From contig JBALWA010000003.1 in NCBI GenBank assembly GCA_036960305.1, positions 62,001 to 126,000 on the forward strand: 64,000 nucleotides of DNA. Direction: 5' to 3'. Numbering within the stretch: position 1 is the stretch's first letter; each line of letters begins with the position of its first letter. Positions 45,657-54,144 of this stretch are shown here, piece by piece. A model generated the notes under the pieces. That model worked only from the letters and a program-made list of their open reading frames with translations, did no database searches and was not told the origin of the DNA. Made by a program: the position numbers and the translations under genes. The DNA comes from JBALVT01 sp036960305. GTDB lineage: Bacteria > Pseudomonadota > Gammaproteobacteria > Pseudomonadales > Halieaceae.

Positions 45657-45668
45657 GACGAATTCGTC
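45657..45668. repeat. 12-base perfect palindrome
   Basis: GACGAATTCGTC lies in the divergent region between the thioesterase and the serine hydrolase region. Possibly an operator. No second copy was noticed. Confidence 0.35.
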
Positions 45669-45724
45669 CTAATAGCAGACTACGGTCTATCCTTGTTGGA
45701 GATCTAAGGGCAAGGAGACGAGTA

Positions 45725-45997
45725 ATGCTAGAAATATCCAGTTATGAGAAGTTAGATTTAGCAAGCACCCATTCGAGCGCAGCTGTTGACGATTTGAATC
45801 GAGCGCTCGCGCTAGGCAGTGTATATTTAATCGTGGCTTATCGAGCAGGCCGAACACTCACTAGACCCCAAAGTGGAATGACTCCATACTTGAAGTGGTT
45901 CTTACCGATGTCAGTGGCTTGGCGCGAGGCGAGAAAATTCTATCGATCAGACAGGTCTCCAGGACGGGGCCATGGAAGGTGGTTTTGGCGAAGATAG
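45725..45997 (+). pseudogene. Small ORF and possible glutamine-synthetase-like 5' remnant
   Basis: An ATG at 45725 has a very good ribosome site (AAGGAG, 7 bases) but its 90-codon frame (MLEISSYEKLDLASTHSSAA) is unrecognised and ends in a basic tail. In the next frame, 45865-45954 reads PKWNDSILEVVLTDVSGLAR followed by GEKI. This resembles the N-terminal 'V-x-L-x-D-x-x-G-x-A-RG-K' strand of glutamine-synthetase-like enzymes. The region may be a frameshifted, truncated gene, with its remains now serving as the leader of the serine hydrolase. Weak call. Confidence 0.3.
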
Positions 45998-47103
45998 GTG
46001 CTCTTTTGCTAGTTCTGGGACTGTGCGCTTCGGTGGCACAGGCCCAAGTTTCCTCAGATCTGCAAACCTGGCTGCAGGCTGAAGTATCAGCTGTAGTTAA
46101 GGGCCCGAACGGTCCTCCCGCCATGGCAATCACCATTGTCGATGGTGGGCAGGTAATGGCTGGCGGTTATGAGGGGCTGGCTGATGCCGACCTTAACCTG
46201 GCCCTTGGGCCCGACACCCCGCTGCGCATTGCCAGTGTCACCAAAACCTATGTGGCGGCCACTTTGTTGCATCTGGCCGAAGCCCAGAGTCTAAGTCTTA
46301 ACAGCCCGGTAGAACCCTATCTGGATGAAGCATTTACCGTACCTTTGCGCAAGGCAGGCTACGACCTGCGGGCGATTCAGTTACATCATTTGTTGTCCCA
46401 TACAGCGGGCCTGCCCGATCACACGGAGCATTGGTGGTACAACCTGCGCTCTTTCTTGTTCCCCTTTATTGAGTGGCAGCCAATCGATACGATTGAGTTG
46501 GCCGCGGATCTAGGCCCCCCGCTGGCACCGCCTGGCCAACTATACAGTTATTCGGATACAGGCTATGTGCTGCTGGGGCAAGTTATTGAAGAACTCTCAG
46601 GTCAGGCACTGCCCGCCGCGGTAAGAACCGCGCTGAACTACGATCGACTGGGTCTTACCCATACATGGTGGGAACGGTGGGAAAATCCGCCGATCGGAAC
46701 CGAGCCCAGAGCCATTCAGTATTGGCACGGATTTAACATGAATCGGCTGGATGCAAGCGTTGACCTCTACGGTGGTGGTGGGCTGATCGCCTCCGTCGCC
46801 GATATGGGCCTTTTTTACGAGGCACTGTTTGAGCGCCGAGTGCTATCTGATGCAGGGCTCCAACAGATGCTGGCGCCAGCTGACTTGCCCGAAGGGTCAA
46901 GCTATCGCTATGGCATTGCAGAGTGGCCCGCCGAAGAGGGGTTGCCGCACCGCTTTGGACATACAGGCTTTTGGGGTACGGCGGTAATCTACTACCCCGA
47001 GTTAGGTGTGGCTATAGCAGGGGCCACCACTGAGCGAGAGGAGTTTAGCCAATTGACAAATTTGATTAAAGAAACCGCCGCTAGGTTATCTCTGGTTCGA
47101 TAG
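45985..47103 (+). CDS. Exported serine hydrolase (beta-lactamase/PBP4-like family)
   Basis: About 372 residues, class C beta-lactamase-related family, which includes esterases and D-aminopeptidases. The signal peptide is KIGALLLVLGLCASVAQAQ. Catalytic S-x-x-K is seen in IASVTKTYVA, the Y-x-N-like motif is YSYSDTGYVL (Asp instead of Asn), and the third motif is FGHTGFWGT. The frame is open from a GTG at 45895, but that would put about 30 non-signal residues first. A TTG at 45985 or GTG at 45979, just behind GGAAGG, gives a normal signal peptide. Activity on beta-lactams is not implied. Confidence 0.82.
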   Translation: MAKIGALLLVLGLCASVAQAQVSSDLQTWLQAEVSAVVKGPNGPPAMAITIVDGGQVMAGGYEGLADADLNLALGPDTPLRIASVTKTYVAATLLHLAEAQSLSLNSPVEPYLDEAFTVPLRKAGYDLRAIQLHHLLSHTAGLPDHTEHWWYNLRSFLFPFIEWQPIDTIELAADLGPPLAPPGQLYSYSDTGYVLLGQVIEELSGQALPAAVRTALNYDRLGLTHTWWERWENPPIGTEPRAIQYWHGFNMNRLDASVDLYGGGGLIASVADMGLFYEALFERRVLSDAGLQQMLAPADLPEGSSYRYGIAEWPAEEGLPHRFGHTGFWGTAVIYYPELGVAIAGATTEREEFSQLTNLIKETAARLSLVR

Positions 47104-47197
47104 TATGAGGTTTTTGCACAATGCCTTTCACGGCCGCTGTTATACTTAATTTGATGGACACCTTAAAATGAACGCAACGATGCGCATGGAGGAAATT

Positions 47198-47449
47198 ATG
47201 AACAATGAGGACTCAGAGCACTGGTTTCCCGCTAAAGCATACGGCATTGGCTGGGGCTTTCCGACGAAGTGGCAAGGCTGGGTTGTTCTTATTGTTTATG
47301 TACTTTTAATTATTGCGATAAGCCAGGTTTATCCTCCGACTGTTAGCTCCAATACGTGGCTGGTGTTCTGCGTTCCTCTTACCTTAGCTCTGATTGGGAT
47401 ATGCGTTGCCAAAGGCGAGAGACCAGTTAAATGGCGCTGGGGAAAATGA
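47198..47449 (+). CDS. Small two-helix membrane protein
   Basis: 83 residues, start at ATG 47198 with GGAGG 5 bases upstream (the earlier in-frame ATG lacks one). A Trp-rich N-terminus (WFPAKAYGIGWGFPTKWQGW) is followed by two hydrophobic segments (VVLIVYVLLIIAIS and WLVFCVPLTLALIGICVA) and a basic tail. Similar short proteins exist in proteobacteria, but I know no function. Confidence 0.7.
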   Translation: MNNEDSEHWFPAKAYGIGWGFPTKWQGWVVLIVYVLLIIAISQVYPPTVSSNTWLVFCVPLTLALIGICVAKGERPVKWRWGK

Positions 47450-47525
47450 TTGCGCATGTGCAGGCGCTGCCCGCACGACCACACGCCTCTCATGTGGGCG
47501 TTATAGGGGCAGGTTGGATGGTGCG

Positions 47526-48635
47526 TCAGTCGTTCGTACCGACCATTTTAGTGTCGCCACGAAATGGCAGGTCCTTCTCCTGATCCGCCAGCAGCGGTAA
47601 GGTCTCATGCCGCCAAAGCGGCTCCCAGCAGGCATGCCGCTCCAATATACTTTTCGCGACGCCCTGGGCTTGTTCCGGTAGGCCAAGATAATGGGACCGC
47701 AACACTTGCAGGCACCACACGCGATAGTGAGAATAACGGGCGCTCTGATACGCCACACCGCCAACCTCCACATCAAAGCGTTTTTTGCCAGCAGCGACCG
47801 CATCCACATTGGCACAGAGGTAAGGAAGGTAAGTACTGCCGATATCGTCCAGTAGTGGCCCCAGGTCATCGGGAATACCCTGAGCCCAATCACCCGCGCA
47901 ATCGCTCATACGGGTATTCCAAAGACGCGCCACCCACTCCAATACGGCGGGGGCTTCTTGACGGATAATTTCCAGCGGTACGGGGTCCAGGGCAAAGTGC
48001 CGAAAGAAGGGGCCAGAAAGTCCCACATCTGCCAGAGAGGGCCGGTCTCCCATAATAAATGGCCTGTCACGGAAGATCGCCTCGAGCTGCTTCAGCAATC
48101 GCAGGAACATGGCCTCAACACCCGCAATATTGGACGAGGTCATACCGTCACCCGTGGTATAGCCGCTACGCTGCCTGTGACGAAGCATCATGCGCTTTAA
48201 CGCGCAGGGGAATGGCGACTGCGCCATGAGTTCATCAGCGAGATGTCGCGACTGCAGGTAGGCGCCCTTGGGATAGTGCCAACGATAATGCATGGCCGGA
48301 CGCCACCACCACTCGTCAGCCCAGTCTTCCAACAACAGGCAGAAGAACGCCTGCAAGGGGTCGCTGGGGGTTAGGCTATTTTCCGGGTAAGTTAGCTCGA
48401 ACCACTCGATAATTTTGGTGCTGTCTGTCATCCAGCGACCGTCCCCCAGCTGTAAGGACGGCATCTGCATCAGGCCAAGCGCCTTCTCCAGCTTCTTCTG
48501 GTCACCCGGGAACTGCATACTGCGCAGCTCATAGCTTATTTCCCGCAACCTGAAATAGTTCTCCATCTTTCCAGTAAAGTAAGAAATACTGGAGCCGTGA
48601 AGAAGAATCGGCTCCAGGGAATTGGTATCGGGCAT
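47526..48635 (-). CDS. Long GST-like protein 1 (HYRW family)
   Basis: 369 residues. A thioredoxin-like GST_N domain (SISYFTGKMENYFRLREISY) is followed by a GST_C domain with the usual N-capping box (GDRPSLADVGLSG). About 130 extra C-terminal residues (from DDIGSTYLPYL on) make it much longer than a normal GST of about 210. The motif MHYRWHYP lies at residues 115-121. Three paralogues in this window carry the same H-x-R-W motif and tail. It lies 9 bases downstream of the nitronate-monooxygenase-like gene. Likely a glutathione-dependent transferase, lyase or isomerase; substrate unknown. Confidence 0.85.
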   Translation of the reverse strand: MPDTNSLEPILLHGSSISYFTGKMENYFRLREISYELRSMQFPGDQKKLEKALGLMQMPSLQLGDGRWMTDSTKIIEWFELTYPENSLTPSDPLQAFFCLLLEDWADEWWWRPAMHYRWHYPKGAYLQSRHLADELMAQSPFPCALKRMMLRHRQRSGYTTGDGMTSSNIAGVEAMFLRLLKQLEAIFRDRPFIMGDRPSLADVGLSGPFFRHFALDPVPLEIIRQEAPAVLEWVARLWNTRMSDCAGDWAQGIPDDLGPLLDDIGSTYLPYLCANVDAVAAGKKRFDVEVGGVAYQSARYSHYRVWCLQVLRSHYLGLPEQAQGVAKSILERHACWEPLWRHETLPLLADQEKDLPFRGDTKMVGTND

Positions 48636-48644
48636 GGCGTATAC

Positions 48645-49592
48645 CTAAACTGTGTATCGGGTTGCCAGATCGTTCACTGTCTCATAGAAACCGGCCATAG
48701 TCTCTTGCACGATATCTCCGGCGCTTTTTACCTCGTCGATACGTCCTACGACCTGGCCAGACAGCGGTATCGCCGCTTCCATGTCACCGCCGAAGTACAG
48801 CTCTTTGATACCGGCTAAATGCTCCATAGCATTGAATGCCCCCAGCGGTAGCAACTCTTCTGTACGCTGGGTACGCAAAGCCCGCAAAGCGGGACGCGAG
48901 GCCTGATTGAGAAATAGCGTATCCGTCTCCTTTGCCGCCACAATCGACTGCTTCCAGTTGTCATGAACCGGCGAGTCGGAACTGCTGAGCATCCGAGTCC
49001 CCATCTGCACCCCCTCTGCACCCATGGCGAAAGCGCCCGCCATGGACAGGCCGTCACAAATGCCACCGGCGGCAATAATAGGGACATCGCAGCGGGAGCG
49101 AATCAGGGGCAACAACACCATCGTGGAGACGGGACTGGGATTTTTGAAACCGCCCCCTTCGCCACCTTCCACCACCAATCCGTCTACACCACTGTCAAGC
49201 GCCTTGAGCGCCATATCCAGGGTCGGAACCACGTGAAAGACCGTAATGCCCGCCTCCTGAAAAACCTCGGTATACACACCCGGACTCCCTGAAGACGTGG
49301 TTACGAACTTGATCCCCTGCTCGATCACGAAGTCGACAATATTGGTGCCCTTGACGTAGGACAGGGCCACATTCATCCCAAAGGGCTTGTCGGTAAGCTC
49401 GCGCATCTTCGCGACCTCCGCGCGAATGTTGTCGAACTCTCCGGAGGATGTCTCAATAACGCCCAGGCCACCTGCATTACTCACTGCCGAGGCCAGTTGA
49501 GCACGAGCAATCCAGCCCATAGGAGCCTGGATGATGGGATAAGCGGTACCGGTCATTTCTGTAATGCGGTTGCTAATAGGCTTTGCAGTCAA
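48645..49592 (-). CDS. Nitronate-monooxygenase-like flavoprotein
   Basis: 315 residues, FMN-binding TIM barrel of the NMO/FabK-like family. Motifs are IIQAPMGWIARAQLASAVSN, GGLGVIETSSG, IIAAGGICDG and AMGAEGVQMGTRML. In nitronate monooxygenases and FabK the active-site loop usually reads GGH; here it is VEGGEGGGFKN with Phe in place of the His, so nitronate oxidation is doubtful. TTG start with AAGGA 8 bases upstream. It is flanked by two GST-like genes on the same strand (GST2 17 bases upstream, GST1 9 bases downstream). It may be a flavin enoyl reductase or other oxidoreductase. Confidence 0.85.
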   Translation of the reverse strand: MTAKPISNRITEMTGTAYPIIQAPMGWIARAQLASAVSNAGGLGVIETSSGEFDNIRAEVAKMRELTDKPFGMNVALSYVKGTNIVDFVIEQGIKFVTTSSGSPGVYTEVFQEAGITVFHVVPTLDMALKALDSGVDGLVVEGGEGGGFKNPSPVSTMVLLPLIRSRCDVPIIAAGGICDGLSMAGAFAMGAEGVQMGTRMLSSSDSPVHDNWKQSIVAAKETDTLFLNQASRPALRALRTQRTEELLPLGAFNAMEHLAGIKELYFGGDMEAAIPLSGQVVGRIDEVKSAGDIVQETMAGFYETVNDLATRYTV

Positions 49593-49609
49593 AATAATGT
49601 TCCTTCCGT

Positions 49610-50650
49610 TTAAGCGAGGGACAGCATGGTTTCCACGCCTGTTCCCTGTAACAAGGTATCTACAAGTGCGCGATCGTGCTCGTTAAGGGCACGATATCGC
49701 TCGTTGGTCCACTGCAGGCATTTAGCCTGGTAGGAGAAGCTCGGTTGGGTCCAACGTTCGCCGTTGATTTCCGCCTCCCAGTGTTTTTCGCCCGCCTGCA
49801 CCGCGCTGGCATTGGCTAGCTGAGCTGGCGCGTAGACGCGGCCGATCTCTTCCATCAGTCCGCGCAAGCTGGCGGGCTGGTCTTGTAAGCCAACCCAATC
49901 CTGATCGTCCGGTTCCAGGCCGCACTGATCGTGCATATGGTCTACCCAGGCCACTGTGCGCGGCGACACTTCATGGGTAATATTTCGTGGTGTTGGATCG
50001 AAACCGACCAGCTGGGTTAGCTGCCCGTACAGGCCAAAGTCACCCGCTCCGGGCCGGCCACCTAGCATAAATTTCTGGTTGGCGAGGTGATTCTCCATGG
50101 CCGAGAGAAAACGGCGATAACTGGCATCGATCACAGGGGCCGTGGTGTCATTGGAACCCACCACATAAAGGCGACCAACCTGCGTATCCGTTATCCACTT
50201 CTTCATCTCGCCTAACTGCTCTTGCGGCATACTCACATCGAAACCCAATGGCAGTAGAGTCCCGGCATTATCGGCATCAGTCTCCAGGTACCACCGGTAG
50301 TGGAACATGTACTTGGTACACCACTCATCGGCGAAGTCCTCGATGAGATAGTCGATAAACGCCAGCGCGGGGTCCTGCGGCAGTACTGATCGACCTGGGT
50401 ACATTTCCTCCAGGCGGCGGATAATCGGCGTCGTGTCACACACGGCCTGAGTCTCGCCGTCATTTTCGAAGAAGAAGGTCGGCATGAAAGTAGGCTTGGG
50501 TTTGTCTATCCCCAGCTCATCGCAGACCATAGCGGGTTGCCCCCATGTTACGGCGTAAGGCAATCGCCGATAGCGCAGCAGCGCCACCATTTTCTGTGTG
50601 TAGGGTGACGCCGTACCGCCGACCAACCGCACCAGCTCCTGCAATGCCAT
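49610..50650 (-). CDS. Long GST-like protein 2 (HYRW family)
   Basis: 346 residues. GST_N start is TASPYTQKMVALLRYRRLPY, the capping box GGRPGAGDFGLYGQ, and the motif FHYRWYL is at residues 116-122. The C-terminal extension (MEEIGRVYAPAQLANASAVQ, then AGEKHWEAEINGERW) matches GST1 and GST3. A very strong AGGAGG lies 7 bases before the ATG. It is the first gene of the GST2-NMO-GST1 operon and diverges from GST3 over a palindromic operator. Confidence 0.86.
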   Translation of the reverse strand: MALQELVRLVGGTASPYTQKMVALLRYRRLPYAVTWGQPAMVCDELGIDKPKPTFMPTFFFENDGETQAVCDTTPIIRRLEEMYPGRSVLPQDPALAFIDYLIEDFADEWCTKYMFHYRWYLETDADNAGTLLPLGFDVSMPQEQLGEMKKWITDTQVGRLYVVGSNDTTAPVIDASYRRFLSAMENHLANQKFMLGGRPGAGDFGLYGQLTQLVGFDPTPRNITHEVSPRTVAWVDHMHDQCGLEPDDQDWVGLQDQPASLRGLMEEIGRVYAPAQLANASAVQAGEKHWEAEINGERWTQPSFSYQAKCLQWTNERYRALNEHDRALVDTLLQGTGVETMLSLA

Positions 50651-50721
50651 TAAAGTACCTCCTGAAGACTCTTATTGATAGAAGGAGCTACAGTATCACC
50701 CCGGCCCCAGTCGGGGCATAT

Positions 50722-50738
50722 TGACACGACTAGTGCCA
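50722..50738. promoter_or_regulatory. Operator-like palindrome, copy 1 (GST2/GST3)
   Basis: TGACAC, five bases (GACTA), GTGCCA. One mismatch from a perfect inverted repeat. The same arrangement with TAGTGCCA in common occurs at 57537-57553 between the sulfatase and TonB-receptor genes. Probably the binding site of one regulator. Confidence 0.55.
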
Positions 50739-50791
50739 TTATGTAAACCTTGGCTTAACAAACTGCGATAATCTGGTGTTGGTAGAAAAAT

Positions 50792-51835
50792 ATGTACAAA
50801 GGCGAATATCAATTAGTGGGCTCCGAGATGAGCTTTTTCACGCGCAAACTCGAGGCCCAGTTGCGTTTCCAGAACATACCGTGGCGCTGGCACTTCAAAA
50901 CCGAAGAGCGAAAGGCCGAACTGGAGGCCAGGGCCGGCACGCATTTTATTCCACTACTGGCGACTCCGGACAAATGGTTGCTCAACGACACCATCGCCAT
51001 TGGCCCTATGCTGAACGAGCGTTTCCGGGAACGCCCGGTGATTCCCGAATCACCGGTTCAGCGTGCTTGCTGTTTTATCCTGGAGGATGCCTTTAACCAT
51101 TGGCTGGGCCGGGTCTGCGTACACTCCCGCTGGTGCTACCCGGATAACGTCGCCTGGGTAGGTCCCCGCTTCGGAGCCAATATGATGTTGGACCGTTCTA
51201 TAGAGGCCCCCTTCTCGGCCGAAGAACTGGAGCAACTGGCCGGTATCGGTCCGATGATGTACGAGGGGTTTGGCAAGAATGTGTGCGAATACAACGGGGT
51301 GGGACCAGACCAGGCAGAGGCGGTACAGGGCGATTTCCAGAATATGCTGAATGCGCTGGCAATGCATTTTTCGGAGAATGACTTCCTTCTAGGCAGTCGC
51401 CCCTGCCTGGCTGACTTTGCGCTCGCGGGGGCCAGCAAAGCCCACTTCATCTGTGACCCAACGCCTGTCAGCTGGCTTGGCAAGCACCGAGAAATGCTAT
51501 TTGACTACACCGAGCGCTTCTTTGGCGATTGGGACGCAATAGCAAGATCCTGGCCTCCGGGGGATCAGGTACCTGAAACACTGAGTGTGGTGCTGGCTTA
51601 CCTGCAGGGCAGCTACTTTCACTTCGCCCCAGCCAATATTGCAGCGGGCCTGGCCGGAGAGAAGTACTATGAGTACGACTATGGATTCGGGCCCACCCGG
51701 GCACGCACCCAAAGACGCCTCAACGGGGCGCGACTGCATGTGCAGAACGAGTTATTGCGCCTGAAGGCGGACACAAGCAGCGATATAAAGAGACTCTTCG
51801 CTGGACGCGGCATTCTGGAGCACTACCTCTCCTAG
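50792..51835 (+). CDS. Long GST-like protein 3 (HYRW family, HSRW variant)
   Basis: 347 residues. GST_N start is EMSFFTRKLEAQLRFQNIPW, capping box GSRPCLADFALAGA. The motif is VHSRWCYP at residues 110-117, with Ser in place of Tyr. The C-terminal tail (AYLQGSYFHFAPANIAAGLA, GEKYYEYDYG) matches GST1 and GST2. It is alone on the plus strand, divergent from GST2. Confidence 0.85.
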   Translation: MYKGEYQLVGSEMSFFTRKLEAQLRFQNIPWRWHFKTEERKAELEARAGTHFIPLLATPDKWLLNDTIAIGPMLNERFRERPVIPESPVQRACCFILEDAFNHWLGRVCVHSRWCYPDNVAWVGPRFGANMMLDRSIEAPFSAEELEQLAGIGPMMYEGFGKNVCEYNGVGPDQAEAVQGDFQNMLNALAMHFSENDFLLGSRPCLADFALAGASKAHFICDPTPVSWLGKHREMLFDYTERFFGDWDAIARSWPPGDQVPETLSVVLAYLQGSYFHFAPANIAAGLAGEKYYEYDYGFGPTRARTQRRLNGARLHVQNELLRLKADTSSDIKRLFAGRGILEHYLS

Positions 51836-51951
51836 CTTCGGCTCTCTCTACTTCCCCTGATGCAGGTCAATACTTGGCTGTTTTTCAAGTGAGATAATCC
51901 TCGTTTGCTACTCATCTTGAACCCTTGGCAATAACCATACAGGAGCCGGCT

Positions 51952-52938
51952 ATGAATTCGGAACAGAATATTGCGCCACAAAAAGAAGCCATGGAACCGG
52001 TCCTCGAAGAAAACCACGACTCCAGCGAGGCGGATAACCCTGCAGTCATCGAAGAGCAATATCTTGGCGGGGAGTTTTCTTCCGACATCATCAAGAAAAT
52101 CCGCAAGGACCCCCAGGCCATTGGCAAACTGTTCAAGGAGGGCAAGTATCCCTATACCGACAGGATAGCCCGCAAAACCTATTCAGAAGAGAAAGCCAAA
52201 CTACAAATTGAGCTCCTCAAAGTACAGAACTGGGTGAAGATGACCGGTCAGAAAGTCGTGGTTATTTTCGAGGGTCGAGACGCCGCAGGCAAAGGCGGCA
52301 CCATCAAGCGCTTCATGGAGCACCTCAATCCCCGAGCGGCTAAAGTGGTCGCCCTGGAAAAACCCACTGAGCACGAACTGGGACAATGGTACTTCCAGCG
52401 CTATATTGCGCACCTGCCTACCCGGGGGGAAATTCTCTTCCTGGACCGCTCCTGGTACAACCGTGCCGGGGTGGAACGCGTGATGGGATTTTGTAACCAG
52501 ATGGAGTATCTCGAATTTATGCGCGAGTGCCCTGAATTTGAACGAATGTTGGTAAACTCGGGAATTCGTCTGTTCAAATACTATTTTTCTGTCACCAGAA
52601 AAGAGCAGCGCATACGATTCGAATCGCGCTCTCAGGACCCCTTGAAGCAGTGGAAGCTTAGCCCGGTTGATGAGGCGGCCGTTGGTCTCTGGCAAGAATA
52701 TACACGGGCCAAGGAGGCAATGTTCTTTCACACCGATACAGCGGCCTCACCGTGGACCATCATCAAGTCAGATGACAAAAAACGGGCCCGCCTGAACTGT
52801 ATGCAGCACTTTCTGAGCCAGTTGGATTATCCAGAGAAGGAGCCGGATGTAGTCACAGGATCAGACCCGCTGATTGTTGGCTCACCCAGGCTCATCCTGC
52901 GCGAAGACGTTCACCTGGATAACTGGCCAATCTCCTGA
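51952..52938 (+). CDS. ppk2: Polyphosphate kinase 2
   Basis: PPK2 family, 328 residues; moves phosphate between polyphosphate and nucleotides. Walker A is GRDAAGKGGTIKRF near residue 108, and the lid and Walker B parts are FLDRSWYNRAGVERVMGF. The N-terminal 70 residues are acidic and probably disordered. The start is ATG 51952 with CAGGAG upstream; the TTG at 51925 lacks one. One PPK2 domain only. Nucleotide preference cannot be set from sequence. It lies between GST3 and the palindrome-flanked CNNM/CBS gene. Confidence 0.93.
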   Translation: MNSEQNIAPQKEAMEPVLEENHDSSEADNPAVIEEQYLGGEFSSDIIKKIRKDPQAIGKLFKEGKYPYTDRIARKTYSEEKAKLQIELLKVQNWVKMTGQKVVVIFEGRDAAGKGGTIKRFMEHLNPRAAKVVALEKPTEHELGQWYFQRYIAHLPTRGEILFLDRSWYNRAGVERVMGFCNQMEYLEFMRECPEFERMLVNSGIRLFKYYFSVTRKEQRIRFESRSQDPLKQWKLSPVDEAAVGLWQEYTRAKEAMFFHTDTAASPWTIIKSDDKKRARLNCMQHFLSQLDYPEKEPDVVTGSDPLIVGSPRLILREDVHLDNWPIS

Positions 52939-52962
52939 CTAGACCTATTTATCGGGGAGTCT

Positions 52963-52990
52963 CAGACCACAATTCGAAAATTGTGGTCTG
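52963..52990. repeat. REP-like inverted repeat, upstream of CNNM/CBS gene
   Basis: Perfect 12-base arms CAGACCACAATT and AATTGTGGTCTG around the loop CGAA. The right arm continues into TCCCCAG, sharing TGGTCTGTCCCCAG with the palindrome at the glgP/glgC junction. It lacks a T-run, so it is not a standard terminator, though it could end the ppk2 message. Confidence 0.75.
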
Positions 52991-53046
52991 TCCCCAGTTT
53001 CTGCGTATACTTTAATCCCGAAGTAATACAGGGAACCTCAAGCTCA

Positions 53047-54084
53047 ATGACTCTTCTCATCACCTACCTGGTGATCGCAATTGGTGTGTCCTTCCTTTGT
53101 TCGGTGCTTGAAGCCGTGCTGTTGTCAATCACGCCAGGCTTCGTGGAAACCCAGTTAACGAAATATCCGCGCCGGGGACAGGTCCTGAAGGAGGTGAAAG
53201 GCAACCTTGACGAGTCCATCTCGAGTATTCTCATTCTCAACACCTTTGCCCACACCATGGGTGCTGCAGGTGTTGGCGCACAAGCCGTGCACGTGTTCGG
53301 GACCAAGTGGGAAACCCTGATCGCGTTCCTGCTCACCCTGGCTATCCTGTACTTTTCCGAAATTATACCCAAGACACTTGGCGCCAGATTCTGGAAGAAA
53401 CTGGCATTGCCCTCAGCCCAGGTTATCAAGTGGCTGGGGAGGCTTCTGTATCCTCTGGTTTGGATTTCAGCGAGGTTGACCAGCCTGTTTTCCAGCGGCG
53501 ACCAAAACGCAGCGGTGAGTCGGGAGGAGCTAGCCGCTCTTGCCAAGCTGGGTGCCCGTCACGGGTCTCTCGGACCACAAGAGGGCGAACTGCTAGAAAA
53601 TATTCTGCAGTTGCGGAACACGCGTACTGCAGAAATACTCACACCCCGCACGGTAGTTTTTGCCCTGGATGCCGCTCAGTCGGTAGGTCAGGCGCTGGCT
53701 CAACTCAGCGAGGTGCCATTTACCCGCCTGCCAGTCTATGAATCAGATCTCGACACAATCATCGGGATGGTGCTGAGGCCAAAAATTCATGAGGTAGAAC
53801 GCGGTGGGGGTGAAGATAAGCCACTATCGGAATACGTCACTCCCATCCACCGTGTATCCGAGGAACTGCCAGTCTTACGTCTGCTGGATCTTTTTATAAA
53901 GCGCCGCGAGCACATGGTCCTTGTAGAAGACGAGTACGGTCAGACTGCCGGCATCGTTACACTCGAAGACGCGGTGGAAACCTTGCTAGGACGCGAGATC
54001 ATGGACGAGAGCGATACGGTGGAGGATATGCAGGAGCTAGCGCGCAGTAAGTTTCGCGGGCGGCTGCGGGACGCCAAAGAGTAG
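53047..54084 (+). CDS. CNNM/DUF21 membrane protein with CBS pair
   Basis: 345 residues. The N-terminal DUF21 (CNNM) domain has about four hydrophobic segments (LLITYLVIAIGVSFLCSVLE; FSEIIPKTLGARFWKKLA). A CBS-domain pair follows (ILTPRTVVFALDAAQSV; MVLVEDEYGQTAGIVTLEDAVETLLG). The CorC_HlyC C-terminal domain of longer relatives is absent. It probably acts in Mg2+ or other divalent-cation export or homeostasis. The start is ATG 53047 (MTLLITYL); the frame upstream runs through the REP-like repeat. REP-like repeats lie on both sides. Confidence 0.88.
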   Translation: MTLLITYLVIAIGVSFLCSVLEAVLLSITPGFVETQLTKYPRRGQVLKEVKGNLDESISSILILNTFAHTMGAAGVGAQAVHVFGTKWETLIAFLLTLAILYFSEIIPKTLGARFWKKLALPSAQVIKWLGRLLYPLVWISARLTSLFSSGDQNAAVSREELAALAKLGARHGSLGPQEGELLENILQLRNTRTAEILTPRTVVFALDAAQSVGQALAQLSEVPFTRLPVYESDLDTIIGMVLRPKIHEVERGGGEDKPLSEYVTPIHRVSEELPVLRLLDLFIKRREHMVLVEDEYGQTAGIVTLEDAVETLLGREIMDESDTVEDMQELARSKFRGRLRDAKE

Positions 54085-54089
54085 ACACT

Positions 54090-54129
54090 GGGGACAGGCC
54101 ACTATTTCCCATCAACCGTGGTCTACCCC
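54090..54129. repeat. Degenerate REP-like inverted repeat, downstream of CNNM/CBS gene
   Basis: GGGGACAGGCCAC (54090-54102) faces GTGGTCTACCCC (54118-54129) with one gap and a mismatch. It shares GGGGACAG-CCAC and ACCGTGGTCT with the glgP/glgC palindrome. It lies between the CNNM/CBS and GST4 genes, which converge. Confidence 0.6.
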
Positions 54130-54144
54130 CTACCCGCTAGACTT

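Noticed and set aside
52963..52990. Intrinsic terminator for ppk2
   Set aside because: Perfect stem but no T-run follows, and the same core recurs at other junctions, so it is called a REP-like repeat instead.
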